Shown here one piece after another: positions 45,237 to 54,736 of a stretch of DNA of 64,000 nucleotides. The stretch is from positions 1 through 64,000 of the forward strand of contig JAFEDJ010000036.1 in NCBI GenBank assembly GCA_018241685.1, in the 5' to 3' direction. The translations under genes were made by a program, and so were the position numbers. The stretch comes from Pseudomonadota bacterium. GTDB taxonomy: Bacteria > Pseudomonadota > Gammaproteobacteria > Burkholderiales > Rhodocyclaceae. Position 1 is the stretch's first letter, and each line of letters starts with the position of its first letter. A model generated the notes under the pieces. That model saw only the letters and a list, made by a program, of their open reading frames with translations. It did no database searches and was not told the origin of the DNA.

Positions 45237-46490
45237 CTAAAGCCTGGCCGCGATGCCTGCCCATTCGGCGGCAAGCCCTGCCCTGAACTGTGGTGCCGCC
45301 AGTTCGATCAGCTTTTCCGCCCGTCGGTGGAGCGACAGGTCGGCCAAGGCTGCGGTGCCGTGCTCGGTCACGACACGATCAAGCATGTAGCGCGGCGCAC
45401 CAATAGCGCTGCCCGCACCGAGTTTCGGCACGATGCGGCTGACGGCCCCCTTGTTAGCGGTCGACGCCAGACAGAAAATGGCCCGCCCGCCCGCCGACAG
45501 GCGGGCCCCGGTGACGAAGGGCGGCATGCCGCCGACGCCGGCCAGCAGGCGCCCGTCGAGGCAGTCGCAATTGACCTGGCCGAAGAGGTCGATCTCGACC
45601 GCTGCATTGATCGACACGAAATTCGGAATCTGGGCGATACGGCAGATGTCATGCGTCTCCCCGACGGAGCGGAAGGCGAAGCTGTCGTCCTCGGCCAAGC
45701 GCCGGTAGAAGCCCTCGTCGCCGAGCGCGACGCCGGCCACCACCGAGCCCCGCCCGCGGATCACGCCGGTATCGAGCAGGCCGAGGATTTCCTCGGTGAC
45801 CATACCGGAGTGCAGGCGCAAGTCGCGGTGTTCGCGCAGGGCCCGAACTACCGCGCTCTGCATCTTGCCGATCCCCAGCTGCAGCGTGTCGCCGTCGCGG
45901 ACCAGGTCTGCCACGTGCCCCCCGATGGCGACCAGCTCGGCGTTGGGATCGCCGCTCAGTTGCGTGACCAGCGGCGCTTCGGCCTCGCACAGGTAGTCGC
46001 AGTCGGCGGCCGCGATGCTGAAGCTGCCGTGGGTACGTGGTATGCGCGGATTGACATGGGCGACCTTGATGCCCGCCCTCCCCCAGACCGCCGGCAGGAA
46101 GTCATGACAGATGCCGAGGCTCATCCGGCCGTCGGCATCGGGCAAGCTCACCTGGGCCAGCGCCAGGTCGATGCGCAGCGTCTGCAAATCCTGCCAGGCC
46201 CCGGTGTAATCGACCGGCAGCAACTCGACCCGCCCTTCTGCCATCGGCCCGCGCAGGTTCGGCTGGATGAAATAGGCACGCAGGGTGGCGGCCGGATGCA
46301 GGCCAGCGTAGTCGCTCTGGTTGATCCCGGGGAAATGGACGCCGACGAAGCGTACGCCGGCGCTCTTCTCCGGCGCCCGACGCAGGGCCTCGAAAAAGGC
46401 CAGTGACTCGCCGGAGGTGCCGGGCACGAACACGTTCATGCCCGGCCTCAGCAAGGCCACCACTTGATCCAGCGTCGCGGTCCGGCTCAT
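45237..46490 (-). CDS. acetyl-CoA hydrolase / 4-hydroxybutyrate CoA-transferase family protein
   Basis: 417 residues. LRPGMNVFVPGTSGESLAFFEAL at the N-terminus, and later LQLGIGKMQSAVVRALREHRDLRLHSGMVTEEILGLLDTG and GGVGGMPPFVTGA-like loops, place it in the class of two-domain CoA transferases (Cat1/AbfT). It moves CoA between carboxylic acids, which would save ATP in anaerobic growth. It lies 37 bp after the SCP-x-like thiolase gene on the same strand. Confidence 0.82.
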   Translation of the reverse strand: MSRTATLDQVVALLRPGMNVFVPGTSGESLAFFEALRRAPEKSAGVRFVGVHFPGINQSDYAGLHPAATLRAYFIQPNLRGPMAEGRVELLPVDYTGAWQDLQTLRIDLALAQVSLPDADGRMSLGICHDFLPAVWGRAGIKVAHVNPRIPRTHGSFSIAAADCDYLCEAEAPLVTQLSGDPNAELVAIGGHVADLVRDGDTLQLGIGKMQSAVVRALREHRDLRLHSGMVTEEILGLLDTGVIRGRGSVVAGVALGDEGFYRRLAEDDSFAFRSVGETHDICRIAQIPNFVSINAAVEIDLFGQVNCDCLDGRLLAGVGGMPPFVTGARLSAGGRAIFCLASTANKGAVSRIVPKLGAGSAIGAPRYMLDRVVTEHGTAALADLSLHRRAEKLIELAAPQFRAGLAAEWAGIAARL

Positions 46491-46527
46491 CGGACCGCCC
46501 CGCTGCCGGCCGCTGCGACAGCGTACA

Positions 46528-47730
46528 TTACGCTCCCAACCGGCCGATGATTGAGATCGCGCATACGTTCTGATGCGGATGCCCGCCGAGGTTCTGGGTC
46601 AGGCCAATATCGGCCTTGGCCAGCTGACGTTCGCCGGCCCGGCCCTGCAGTTGCAGATAGACCTCGTACACCATACGCAGACCGGAAGCGCCGATCGGGT
46701 GCCCGAAGCACTTCAGGCCGCCATCGATCTGGCACGGAATGGCGCCGTCGCGGTCGTAGCGCCCCTCGAGGATGTCGTAGACGGCTCGGCCGGGGCGACT
46801 CAACTGGAGGCCCTCCATCAACACCAGCTCGGTAATCGAGAAGCAGTCATGCACTTCGACCAGGTCCACCTCCGCTGCCGGATCCTTGATACCGGCCTCC
46901 TGGTAGGCGCGCGCCCCGGCGACTTCGGCGGTCCGGATCGAGGCGCCGTCCCAGGTACTGAATTGCGCTTCTTCGCCGTTGGAGACGGACAGCTGCAGCG
47001 ACTTCACGGTGATCACGTCCTTCTTGCCCAGCGCCTTGGCGATCTCGGGCGTCGTCACGATGGCACAGGCCGCACCGTCGCTGACCCCGGAGCAATCGTA
47101 AAGGCCGAGCGGCTCAGCGATGATCTTCGCCTTGAGGACATCTTCCTCGGTGATCCGGTTACGCAGGTGGGCCTTGGGATTGCGGGTTGCATTCTCGTGG
47201 CTCTTGACCGAAACATGGGCCATCGCCCGTTTCAGTTCCTCGGACGGGATGCCGTATTTGCTCTGGTAGGCCGTCGCCAACTGGGCGAAGGCACCGGGCG
47301 CCGAGCCGTTGGGCAGCCAGAGGTCGGTCACCGTGCCGCGAGTGCGGTGCGGCAGGCCGCCGTAGCCCGTGTCCTTGAGCTTTTCGACGCCGAGGGCGAG
47401 CACGATGTCGTAGGCGCCGGAAGCAACGGCATAGACCGCCCCGCGCAGGGCTTCGGTGCCGGTCGCGCAGGCGTTCTCGACCCGGGTCACGGCGATGTTG
47501 TGCAGGCGCAGGCCTTGGGCTAGCGGCCCGGCCGTCTTGCCGACGTTGTTTTCCTCGAGGCAGACGCCGAGCCAGGCCGCCTCGATCTGCTTGCGCTCGA
47601 TGCCGGCATCGGCGATGGCCTCGTTAAAGGCCTCGAGCATCAGGTCCTCGGCATTGTCCGACCAACGCTCGCCAAATTTCGAGCAGCCCATGCCGATGAT
47701 CGCGACGCGATCACGAATTCCATTCGCCAT
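46528..47730 (-). CDS. SCP-x/lipid-transfer-type thiolase (acetyl-CoA acetyltransferase family)
   Basis: 400 residues from ATG 47730. Motifs: VAIIGMGCSKFGERW, VENACATGTEAL with the nucleophilic Cys, VEVHDCFSITELVLMEGL, and KCFGHPIGASGLRM. It lacks the C-terminal CGGGQG of biosynthetic thiolases and ends LGGHPHQNVCAISIIG, as in SCP-x and Ltp proteins. Some Ltp relatives work with DUF35 proteins as aldol- or thiol-lyases in steroid side-chain removal. Its gene directly follows a DUF35 fusion gene (1-bp gap), fitting such a complex. Confidence 0.87.
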   Translation of the reverse strand: MANGIRDRVAIIGMGCSKFGERWSDNAEDLMLEAFNEAIADAGIERKQIEAAWLGVCLEENNVGKTAGPLAQGLRLHNIAVTRVENACATGTEALRGAVYAVASGAYDIVLALGVEKLKDTGYGGLPHRTRGTVTDLWLPNGSAPGAFAQLATAYQSKYGIPSEELKRAMAHVSVKSHENATRNPKAHLRNRITEEDVLKAKIIAEPLGLYDCSGVSDGAACAIVTTPEIAKALGKKDVITVKSLQLSVSNGEEAQFSTWDGASIRTAEVAGARAYQEAGIKDPAAEVDLVEVHDCFSITELVLMEGLQLSRPGRAVYDILEGRYDRDGAIPCQIDGGLKCFGHPIGASGLRMVYEVYLQLQGRAGERQLAKADIGLTQNLGGHPHQNVCAISIIGRLGA

Positions 47731-47731
47731 T

Positions 47732-49195
47732 TCAGTTTTCCTTGTCTTGGGGCAATACGGTCGCTTTCCAGAAGTAACGCTTGAAGCCGCGCTGGGCATC
47801 CGCGTCCTTGATCCGGAAGACCATGCGCAGCGGCACGCCGACCGCCAGCTCGTCCGGTTCGCAATCGGTGAATTCCATCATTACCCGGGCCCCGCTCTCG
47901 AACTCGACATGGCCAAATAGGAAGGGCGGGCAAGGCTTGTACGACAGCCAGTCGCAGGTGAAAGAGCGCACCTTGGCCGATTCGTCGAGCAGGACGTGCG
48001 ACTCCTGAGTATCGACGGCGGCGCATTCGGGATTGACGCAGACCCGCGATTTCGGGAACTGCACCGTGCCGCAGGACGAGCACTTACCGCCGGCGAAGCG
48101 ATTGACCATCTGCTCGCCGCGCCAAGCTGCGGACAGCGCTGTCTTGTTGTCCATCTCGGCCCGTGCGCCCCAGTCGAGGGACAACTGGCCGGTGAAGGAC
48201 AGATACTTCAAGTAGTTGTTTTCGACCCGGCCCGGCGTCAGCCAGGGGGCTGCGGACGCTTCGCGGCCCCGGCCGACCGTTTCGAGCACGATCACATCGC
48301 AGCCGCTGCCGAACTGGACCAGCACGATCTTCTTGCCGGCCGGTGCGCTTTCCAGCTCGCGGGCGAGCATCAGCAGCGGATGGGCGGCACCGGTATCGCC
48401 GCAGGTCTCGAACAAGGTATCGGCCACCGCTTCCGGCCGAATGCCGGCCTTCTTGGCGACGACCTGGTTGACCTTCATCAGTGCAGCCGGCATCAGGAAG
48501 GCGTCGACCTCCTCGGCCTTCAGTCCGGCCTCGTCCAGGGCTTGCCGGATGACCGGCGGCACCAGTTTCAGGAAGCCCTCTTCACGAACCCAGCGCTCTT
48601 CCCAGCCGTAATCGCCGTCGCGGCCGGCGGCCCGGAAATGGTCGACGAAATCGACCGTCTCGCTGGCCGCGCCGCGCAGCACGGCGAGCGGATCGCCGCG
48701 GCCGACGACGATGGCGGCGGCGCCGTCGCCGGCCAGCAGTTCGCCGGCGCTGGCCGGGGTCGGGACGCGCTGCTCGCTGGCGACGATCAGTGAGCTTGCC
48801 CCGCTGTCACTGCGCAAGGCGCGCAGCAGCGCGCTGGAGCCGCAACGCAGACTGCCGGCGGCGTCCATGGCCGAGAATTGCGCTCCCAGCCCGAGGGCGG
48901 CCCCGACGACGGAGGCGTTCAGCCGGTCGGCAAAGGGTAGCGTGGTCGAGGCCAGCGTCAGGTTGCCGACGGCGCTGACCGGGAAGCGGCCGAGCGCGCT
49001 GCGCCCGGCCTCGACCGCCATGGTCAGGACGTCTTCATCCCAGTTGAGCATGGCCCGCGTGCCCTTGGCGTAGGACTTCAGCCCCGGTGCCATCCAGCGA
49101 TGGGCGGCTGCGACGGTCGCCCGGTCGAGGCGCAAGCGGGGTAGATAGGCCCCGACGCCGATGATTCCAAATCCTTGTTCCATATGTTTTGTCAT
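47732..49195 (-). CDS. ketoacyl-synthase III / HMG-CoA-synthase-like protein fused to a DUF35 OB-fold zinc ribbon
   Basis: 487 residues; ATG 49195 overlaps the upstream stop (ATGA). Residues about 1-330 are thiolase-fold, with GIIGVGAYLPRLRLDR, nucleophile region GSLRCGSSALLRAL, and ETCGDTGAAHPLLML. The usual second-half His motif (FHQPN in HMG-CoA synthases) appears as MPAALMKVNQVVAKKAG, so that His seems absent. Residues about 355-470 are DUF35: GEQMVNRFAGGKCSSCGTVQFPKSRVCVNPEC-type zinc ribbon (CxxC...CxxxxC) and an OB fold with FTCDWLSYKPCPPFLFGHVEF. In archaea thiolase, DUF35 and HMG-CoA synthase are separate subunits of one complex; here two are fused and the thiolase gene is next. Confidence 0.82.
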   Translation of the reverse strand: MTKHMEQGFGIIGVGAYLPRLRLDRATVAAAHRWMAPGLKSYAKGTRAMLNWDEDVLTMAVEAGRSALGRFPVSAVGNLTLASTTLPFADRLNASVVGAALGLGAQFSAMDAAGSLRCGSSALLRALRSDSGASSLIVASEQRVPTPASAGELLAGDGAAAIVVGRGDPLAVLRGAASETVDFVDHFRAAGRDGDYGWEERWVREEGFLKLVPPVIRQALDEAGLKAEEVDAFLMPAALMKVNQVVAKKAGIRPEAVADTLFETCGDTGAAHPLLMLARELESAPAGKKIVLVQFGSGCDVIVLETVGRGREASAAPWLTPGRVENNYLKYLSFTGQLSLDWGARAEMDNKTALSAAWRGEQMVNRFAGGKCSSCGTVQFPKSRVCVNPECAAVDTQESHVLLDESAKVRSFTCDWLSYKPCPPFLFGHVEFESGARVMMEFTDCEPDELAVGVPLRMVFRIKDADAQRGFKRYFWKATVLPQDKEN

Positions 49196-50295
49196 TTCCG
49201 TAACGAAAAGGATGGACCCGCCCAGTACTGCGGACCGCAAAGCATGTACGGGTCGGGGAAAGGCAGGTCCGCACCGAGTTGCCGGGCGGCCTTCAAGGCC
49301 CAGCGCGGATCGAACAGCATGGCCCGGCCGATGGCAACGCAATCGGCCTTGGCCGACGCGACAACATCCTCGGCCAGGGCGCAATCGTCGAGCAGGCCGA
49401 CGACGCGGGTGGCCAGGCCGGTCAGTGCCTTGACCTGCGCGGCATAGTCCACGAGATAGCCGGGCGCTGCCGGGATCTTGACGCCCTCGGCAACGGCCCC
49501 GGCCGACATGCAGACGAAATCGACGCCGCACCTCTTCAACGCGTCGCACACCGCCAGGGTGTCTTCGAATTCGAGACCGCCCTCGTGCCAGTCCCGGCAA
49601 TTCAGGCGGACCCCCAACGGTTTGTGCTCCGGCCAGGCGGCGCGGACGCGGGCCACGACCTCGAGCGGAAAGCGCAGCCGGTTGAGTAGCGAGCCGCCGT
49701 AGCCGTCGCTGCGCCGGTTGCTGACCGGCGACAGGAAACTGTGCAGCAGGTAGCCATGTGCCATGTGCAGCTCGAGGTAATCGACCCCGGTCCGCTTTGC
49801 CCGCCGGGCTGCATCGCCGAAGGCCGCGGCGATCCGCGCCAAGCCCGCTTCGTCGAGTTCGGCCGGCGTCGCGCGATTCGTGCCGAAGGCGACCGGTGAC
49901 GGGGCGACGATGCCCCACCCGCCATCGGCCGCGGCGAGTCCGTCGCCGCCCCGGCCGGGCTTGTGGCAGGAAGCCTTGCGCCCGGCGTGGTTCAGCTGCA
50001 GGCCGACCTTGATCGGGCTCAGGCGATGCAGGTAAGCAACCAGCACGGCCAGGCCGACCGCCTGCTTATCGTCGTACAGGCCGAGACAGCCATGGGTGAT
50101 GCGCCCTTCCGGCGTCACCGCAGTGGCCTCGACGGTCATCGCTCCGGCCCCGCCGACCGCCAAGCTGCCGAGGTGCTGGTAATGCCAGTCGCTGACGCCG
50201 CCATCGATGCCGCTGTACTGGCACATCGGCGCCACGAAGACGCGATTGGCCAACGACAGGGATTTCAACTGTAGTGGGGAGAACAATGCGCTCAT
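49192..50295 (-). CDS. Old Yellow Enzyme family NADH:flavin oxidoreductase (YqjM-like)
   Basis: 367 residues from ATG 50295 (a GTG at 50304 is possible but its spacing to AGG is short). FMN TIM-barrel marks: LFSPLQLKSLSLANRVFVAPMCQYS, LQLNHAGRKAS, VDYLELHMAHGYLLHSFLSPVSNRR, GVRLNCRDW and AIGRAMLFDPRW. YqjM-like enzymes reduce the C=C of enones. First gene of the OYE-synthase/DUF35-thiolase-CoA-transferase operon and divergent from the SDR gene, with a shared operator site between. Likely reduces an alpha,beta-unsaturated ketone intermediate. Confidence 0.9.
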   Translation of the reverse strand: MSALFSPLQLKSLSLANRVFVAPMCQYSGIDGGVSDWHYQHLGSLAVGGAGAMTVEATAVTPEGRITHGCLGLYDDKQAVGLAVLVAYLHRLSPIKVGLQLNHAGRKASCHKPGRGGDGLAAADGGWGIVAPSPVAFGTNRATPAELDEAGLARIAAAFGDAARRAKRTGVDYLELHMAHGYLLHSFLSPVSNRRSDGYGGSLLNRLRFPLEVVARVRAAWPEHKPLGVRLNCRDWHEGGLEFEDTLAVCDALKRCGVDFVCMSAGAVAEGVKIPAAPGYLVDYAAQVKALTGLATRVVGLLDDCALAEDVVASAKADCVAIGRAMLFDPRWALKAARQLGADLPFPDPYMLCGPQYWAGPSFSLRK

Positions 50296-50360
50296 TCGAA
50301 TCACTGACCTCGCGTCCTGACGACAAGATTTCCGGTGCTGTCGGAAATGCTCCCATTTTG

Positions 50361-50374
50361 GTATGCTTGCGTAC
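50361..50374. promoter_or_regulatory. operator-like motif between OYE and SDR genes
   Basis: GTATGCTTGCGTAC, part of the near-palindrome GGTATGCTTGCGTACC. It lies in the 245-bp AT-rich spacer between the divergent genes at 50295 and 50541 and could control both. Confidence 0.55.
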
Positions 50375-50540
50375 CTTACGTTATCATCGTAATATCGTCA
50401 ACGTGATTTGGCACTTCCTCCCAGCGCACACGCCAAATCCGCATGGCTACGAAAGGAAGCCTGCCCTAGTCGGCAGCCGATTCGCGACCGGAAACGGTCT
50501 CTTAACATACGATTTTGCGCTTTATAGAGAGGGGCACTTC

Positions 50541-51470
50541 ATGAATACACTGGGCAATTCGCAACTGCTCGCCGGCAAGGTTGCACTGGTCACCGGCGCC
50601 GGCCGCGGCGTCGGGCGCGGTATCGCGCTGGAACTGGCCGCTGCCGGGGCCAAGGTTGTCGTCAACGATGTCGGCACCTCGCCGACCGGCGAAGGCAGCG
50701 ACCTGTCGCCGGCCAACGAAGTTGTCGCCGAAATCCGGCGCAACGGCGGCGAAGCCGTCGCCGACTCGAACTCGGTCGCCGACTGGGACCAGGCCCATGC
50801 GATGGTGCAAACTGCGGTCGACAACTTCGGGCGCATCGATATCGTCGTCAACAATGCCGGCATCCTGCGCGACACGATCTTCCACCGCATGAGCAAGGAA
50901 GACTTCGACTCGGTGATCAACGTGAACCTTGCCGGCGTCTTCTACGTCAGCCGCGCCGCAGCGCCGCACTTCAAGGCCCAGAACGGCGGCAACTTCGTGC
51001 ACATCACGTCGAGCTCGGGCCTGGTCGGCAACTTCGGCCAAGTCAATTACTGTGCCGCCAAGCTCGGGGTCGTCGCGATGTCGAAGGCCATCGCGATGGA
51101 CATGCAGCGCTTCAACGTGCGCTCGAACGCCGTCGCGCCTTGGGCCTGGACCCGGATGGTCAACACCATCCCGGCCGAAACAGAGGCCGAAAAGAAGCGG
51201 ATCGAAGGCCTGAAGAAGCTGATCCCGGAAAAGATCGCGCCCTTCATCGCCGCACTGGCCAGTGACCAGGCCAGCGACGTGAACGGTCAGGTGTTCGGCG
51301 TGCGCAACAACGAGATCTACCTGTTCTCGCAATCGCGCCCGATCCGCACCGCCCACACGGCTGACGGCTGGACGCCGGAGACGGTCCTTGAGCGTGTCTT
51401 CCCGATGTTGAAGAACGATTTCTATCCCTTGCATCGTTCCGGCGACGTGTTTACCTGGGACCCGGTCTAA
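50541..51470 (+). CDS. short-chain dehydrogenase/reductase (3-hydroxyacyl-CoA / 17beta-HSD4-like)
   Basis: 309 residues from ATG 50541 (GAGAGGGG upstream). Cofactor motif VTGAGRGVGRGIALELA, NNAGIL, and catalytic serine, tyrosine and lysine in ITSSSGLVGNFGQVNYCAAKLG. The length and C-terminal extension (HTADGWTPETVLERVFPML) are like the dehydrogenase domain of peroxisomal multifunctional enzyme 2 and bacterial relatives in steroid and fatty-acid breakdown. It would oxidise a 3-hydroxyacyl-CoA or ring hydroxyl with NAD(P)+. Followed after 19 bp by the phosphatase gene. Confidence 0.9.
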   Translation: MNTLGNSQLLAGKVALVTGAGRGVGRGIALELAAAGAKVVVNDVGTSPTGEGSDLSPANEVVAEIRRNGGEAVADSNSVADWDQAHAMVQTAVDNFGRIDIVVNNAGILRDTIFHRMSKEDFDSVINVNLAGVFYVSRAAAPHFKAQNGGNFVHITSSSGLVGNFGQVNYCAAKLGVVAMSKAIAMDMQRFNVRSNAVAPWAWTRMVNTIPAETEAEKKRIEGLKKLIPEKIAPFIAALASDQASDVNGQVFGVRNNEIYLFSQSRPIRTAHTADGWTPETVLERVFPMLKNDFYPLHRSGDVFTWDPV

Positions 51471-51489
51471 GCCGCCCGGGGATCGGCCG

Positions 51490-52272
51490 ATGTCGTCCCT
51501 TGCCCTCCAGGGTGCGCCGAACTTCCGGGACATCGGCGGCTACCGCGGAGCGGATGGCAGGACCGTCCGCTCCGGCCGCTTGTTCCGCTCCGAAGCGCTG
51601 GCCCGGCTGACGGATGTCGATCTCGACAAGCTCGCGATCTTGGACATTGGCCTGCTCTGCGACCTGCGGGCGGCCGACGAGCGCCAGCGCGAGCCGAATC
51701 GCTGGCCGCCGGCGTTGACGACCGAAACCCTGAGCGGCATGGAGTCGGACGAGTTGGCTGCCGTGCGTTTCTTCGGCTGGCGCCGCCGCATCGCCGATCC
51801 ATCCTTCGATGCGGCAGCAGCCCGGCAGTGGATTCTGCAAGCCTACGGTGGAATGCCGCGCCTGTTTGCCAGTCTGCTCGTCTCGCTGTTCGACCGCCTG
51901 GCCGCACCGGATTCGCCGACGACCCTGATCCATTGCACTGCCGGCAAGGATCGCACTGGTTTCGTCTGCGCCGCGCTGCTGTTCGCCCTCGGCGTGTCGC
52001 GCGACGACATTTTCGACAACTATCTGCTTACCCGCCGGCGCCACCCTCCCGAAGCCCTGCTGCAGGTGCTGGTCGGTGACACTGCGGGCAGCCTGCCGGC
52101 GGAAACTCGCGCTGCGCTGATGACCATGGCCGATGTCCGTGAGGACTACCTGGGTACCGCCCTGATCACCATCGACCAGGATTTCGGCGGTATCGCACCC
52201 TATCTCGAGACGGCCTGCGCCCTGCATCCGGAGAAGCGCGACCGACTCCGCAACCAGCTTCTGCTCGGCTGA
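51490..52272 (+). CDS. tyrosine-phosphatase-family protein (PTP/dual-specificity-like)
   Basis: 260 residues. N-terminal APNFRDIGGYRGADGRTVRSGRLFRSEAL and the P-loop LIHCTAGKDRTGFVCAALL (CX5R with Cys and Arg) define the Y_phosphatase3/LipA-like family. Members dephosphorylate phosphotyrosine or phosphoinositides in vitro. Its place in a catabolic operon, with an APH-type kinase encoded nearby at 56129, leaves open a role on a phosphorylated metabolite (inference). Confidence 0.85.
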   Translation: MSSLALQGAPNFRDIGGYRGADGRTVRSGRLFRSEALARLTDVDLDKLAILDIGLLCDLRAADERQREPNRWPPALTTETLSGMESDELAAVRFFGWRRRIADPSFDAAAARQWILQAYGGMPRLFASLLVSLFDRLAAPDSPTTLIHCTAGKDRTGFVCAALLFALGVSRDDIFDNYLLTRRRHPPEALLQVLVGDTAGSLPAETRAALMTMADVREDYLGTALITIDQDFGGIAPYLETACALHPEKRDRLRNQLLLG

Positions 52273-52312
52273 GCAGAAGCTGGCCGGCGAAAATTGCCAA
52301 GGAAGGAGAGCA

Positions 52313-52939
52313 ATGAACGCCCAGCAAAAGCACCTGCCCCCCGGCAGTTTGAATCTCCCACTTTCGACCTGTTTCCCAAGCGCTTCCCGAGCAAACCGGA
52401 CAAGATCGACCTCCGTATCCGCGGCGATGTCGAACGGGCGGTCAGGATCGGCGGCTCCTTGAGCAGTCTGCCGCGCACCGAGCACAGGTTTCGGACTTCC
52501 ATTGCGTCACGACCTAGCCCTGCCGGGACGTGCTCGCCGATTCCTACGAGCAGCGGGTGTTGCCGCAGAACGGCGTGACCTTAGTCATCTTTCGCGGCTA
52601 GCACGGCTACACCTGCAGCATGCGGCTGGCCGACAAGGTCGAAGGCCAGAGCCAGGGGACGAGCATGGCGCGCCGCTACGCCTGGTCGCCCCGACCCATT
52701 ACGGCTACAAGAGCGTCAAGCATATCGCCGACATCGAATTCTGGCGGGGCCGGCGCAATTACCTCTTCCCCTTTTCGTATCCGCAGCTGATGAACCATCC
52801 ACGGGGCCGCGTCGCCTTCGAGGAGCGCGCCAGCTATTTGCTGATGTGCCTGATCCGCCTCGTCTACCGGGCCCTGATGTCCGGTTCCCGCAGCAAGATG
52901 CGGAAGACTCTGGTGGTCTATCGCGCCAGCGCCACCTGA
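52313..52939 (+). pseudogene. decayed molybdopterin-dependent oxidoreductase (sulfite-oxidase/YedY-like)
   Basis: A good start (GGAAGGAGAGCA then ATG 52313) opens a frame that breaks within bases. Across frames the order of a molybdopterin-binding oxidoreductase is intact: FPKRFPSKPDKIDLRIRGDV, VSDFHCVTT with the Mo-ligand Cys, VTLVIFRG, EHGAPLRLVAPTHYGYKSVK, and MNHPRGRVAFEERA. The damage is a frameshift at a C run near 52340, in-frame TAG codons in TT*P and FRG*HGY (where Trp and Gln are normal), and a second frameshift near 52665. Nucleotide-level loss on this scale suggests a dead gene, not sequencing error. Confidence 0.8.
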
Positions 52940-52994
52940 GTCGCCAGCCTCCGGAGAGGGATGCGGCCCGCCCCGGAAGCCGGCAAACAGCTTT

Positions 52995-53927
52995 TCAGCC
53001 CAAGGTGTTCAACAACGCCGGGACCGCCTCGAACAGGTCGGCGACCAGACCGTAATCGGCGACCTGGAAGATCGGCGCATCGGGATCCTTGTTGATCGCG
53101 ACGATGATCTTGGAGTCCTTCATGCCGGCCAGATGCTGGATGGCGCCCGAGATGCCAACCGCGATATAGAGCTGGGGTGCGACGATCTTCCCGGTCTGGC
53201 CAACCTGATAGTCGTTGGGCACGAACCCGGCATCGACCGCAGCACGGGAAGCCCCCATCGCGGCGCCGAGCCTGTCGGCCAGCGGATCGAGCACCTTGTG
53301 GTAATTCTCGCCGCTACCCAGGCCGCGGCCGCCGGAGACAATGACCTTGGCCGCGCCGAGTTCCGGGCGGGCGCTCTTGGTCAGCTCACGGCCGACGAAG
53401 CAGGTCTTGCCGCTGGCAGCCGGCGGCTCGACCGCCACCACCGGGGCGGTGCCGGTGCAGGCAACTGCGTCAAATCCAGTGGTACGGACGCTGACGACCT
53501 TGACCGGATCGGCCGACTTGACGGTCGCCAGCGCATTGCCGGCGTAGATCGGGCGGACGAACGTATCCGGCGTCTCGACCGCGACGATTTCGGAAATCTG
53601 CGCAACGTCGAGCAGCGCCGCGACGCGGGGCAGGAAGTTCTTGCCGAAGGTCGAGGCCGGGGCAAAGATGTGGCTGTATTCACCGGCCAGGGCAAGGACA
53701 ACTGCGGCCACATCTTCGGCAGCCTGCTCCTTCAAGTGGTCGGCATCGGCCAGCTTGACGCAGCTCACGCCATCGATCCGGGAGGCCGCCTTGGCAACGC
53801 CCGGGCAGCCGGAGCCGGCCACCAGGACATGAATCTCGCCGCCCACCTTGCGGGCGGCGGCGACCGTGTTGAGCGTGACGCTCTTGAGGTCGGTATTGTC
53901 GTGTTCGGCGATGACAAGCAGGGTCAT
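52995..53927 (-). CDS. etfA: electron transfer flavoprotein alpha subunit
   Basis: 310 residues from ATG 53927 (GAAGGAG upstream), 14 bp after the etfB stop. FAD-binding C-terminus: [41 protein letters not shown], then [29 protein letters not shown] and [18 protein letters not shown]. Takes electrons from the acyl-CoA dehydrogenases of this island to the quinone pool via ETF dehydrogenase. No ETF-quinone oxidoreductase gene is in the window. Confidence 0.96.
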   Translation of the reverse strand: MTLLVIAEHDNTDLKSVTLNTVAAARKVGGEIHVLVAGSGCPGVAKAASRIDGVSCVKLADADHLKEQAAEDVAAVVLALAGEYSHIFAPASTFGKNFLPRVAALLDVAQISEIVAVETPDTFVRPIYAGNALATVKSADPVKVVSVRTTGFDAVACTGTAPVVAVEPPAASGKTCFVGRELTKSARPELGAAKVIVSGGRGLGSGENYHKVLDPLADRLGAAMGASRAAVDAGFVPNDYQVGQTGKIVAPQLYIAVGISGAIQHLAGMKDSKIIVAINKDPDAPIFQVADYGLVADLFEAVPALLNTLG

Positions 53928-53941
53928 GGCTCTATGCTCCT

Positions 53942-54691
53942 TCAAATGACTTTGGCTTCGTTCTTGAGCTTGGCGACCAGTTGCTGCACATCGGCCACCA
54001 TGATGCCGGCCGAGCGCTTTGCCGGTTCGACCACCTTCAGCGTGGTCAGGCGCGGCGCCACGTCGACGCCGAGTTCAGCCGGCGTCACCGTGTCGAGCGG
54101 CTTCTTCTTGGCCTTCATGATGTTGGGCAGGGTCGCGTAGCGCGGCTCGTTGAGGCGAAGGTCGGTCGAGACCACGGTCGGCAGCGTCAGGGCCAGGGTT
54201 TCCAGCCCGCCGTCGATTTCGCGGGTAACCGTGGCCTTGCCGTCGGCAATGGCGACCTTCGAAGCAAAGGTGGCTTGCGGCCAGCCGGCCAGCGCGGCTA
54301 GCATCTGGCCGGTCTGGTTGGCGTCGTCGTCGATGGCCTGCTTGCCGCAGATGACCAGTTGCGGTTGCTCCTTGTCGCAGAGCGCCTTCAACAGCTTGGC
54401 GACAGCCAGCGGCTGCAGCTCGACCTCGGTCTCGACCAGGATGCCGCGGTCGGCGCCGATCGCCATCGCCGTGCGCAGGGTTTCCTGGCAGGCGGCGACG
54501 CCGCAGGACACGGCGATCACTTCCGTCGCAATGCCCGCCTCCTTCAGCCTGGCGGCTTCCTCGACGGCGATTTCGTCGAAGGGGTTCATGCTCATTTTGA
54601 CGTTGGTCAGGTCCACCCCCGAACCATCCGCCTTGACCCGGGCCTTGACGTTGTAGTCGATGACCCGTTTGACCGGTACGAGAATCTTCAT
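53942..54691 (-). CDS. etfB: electron transfer flavoprotein beta subunit
   Basis: 249 residues, usual length. [59 protein letters not shown] and [22 protein letters not shown] are standard. Binds AMP and pairs with EtfA. Lies between the thiolase gene (45 bp upstream) and etfA, so this thiolase-ETF unit serves beta-oxidation directly. Confidence 0.96.
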   Translation of the reverse strand: MKILVPVKRVIDYNVKARVKADGSGVDLTNVKMSMNPFDEIAVEEAARLKEAGIATEVIAVSCGVAACQETLRTAMAIGADRGILVETEVELQPLAVAKLLKALCDKEQPQLVICGKQAIDDDANQTGQMLAALAGWPQATFASKVAIADGKATVTREIDGGLETLALTLPTVVSTDLRLNEPRYATLPNIMKAKKKPLDTVTPAELGVDVAPRLTTLKVVEPAKRSAGIMVADVQQLVAKLKNEAKVI

Positions 54692-54736
54692 AGCTCTTGC
54701 TCCATCATCAATAGGGGGAAACGGCCGGCTCCCGGC

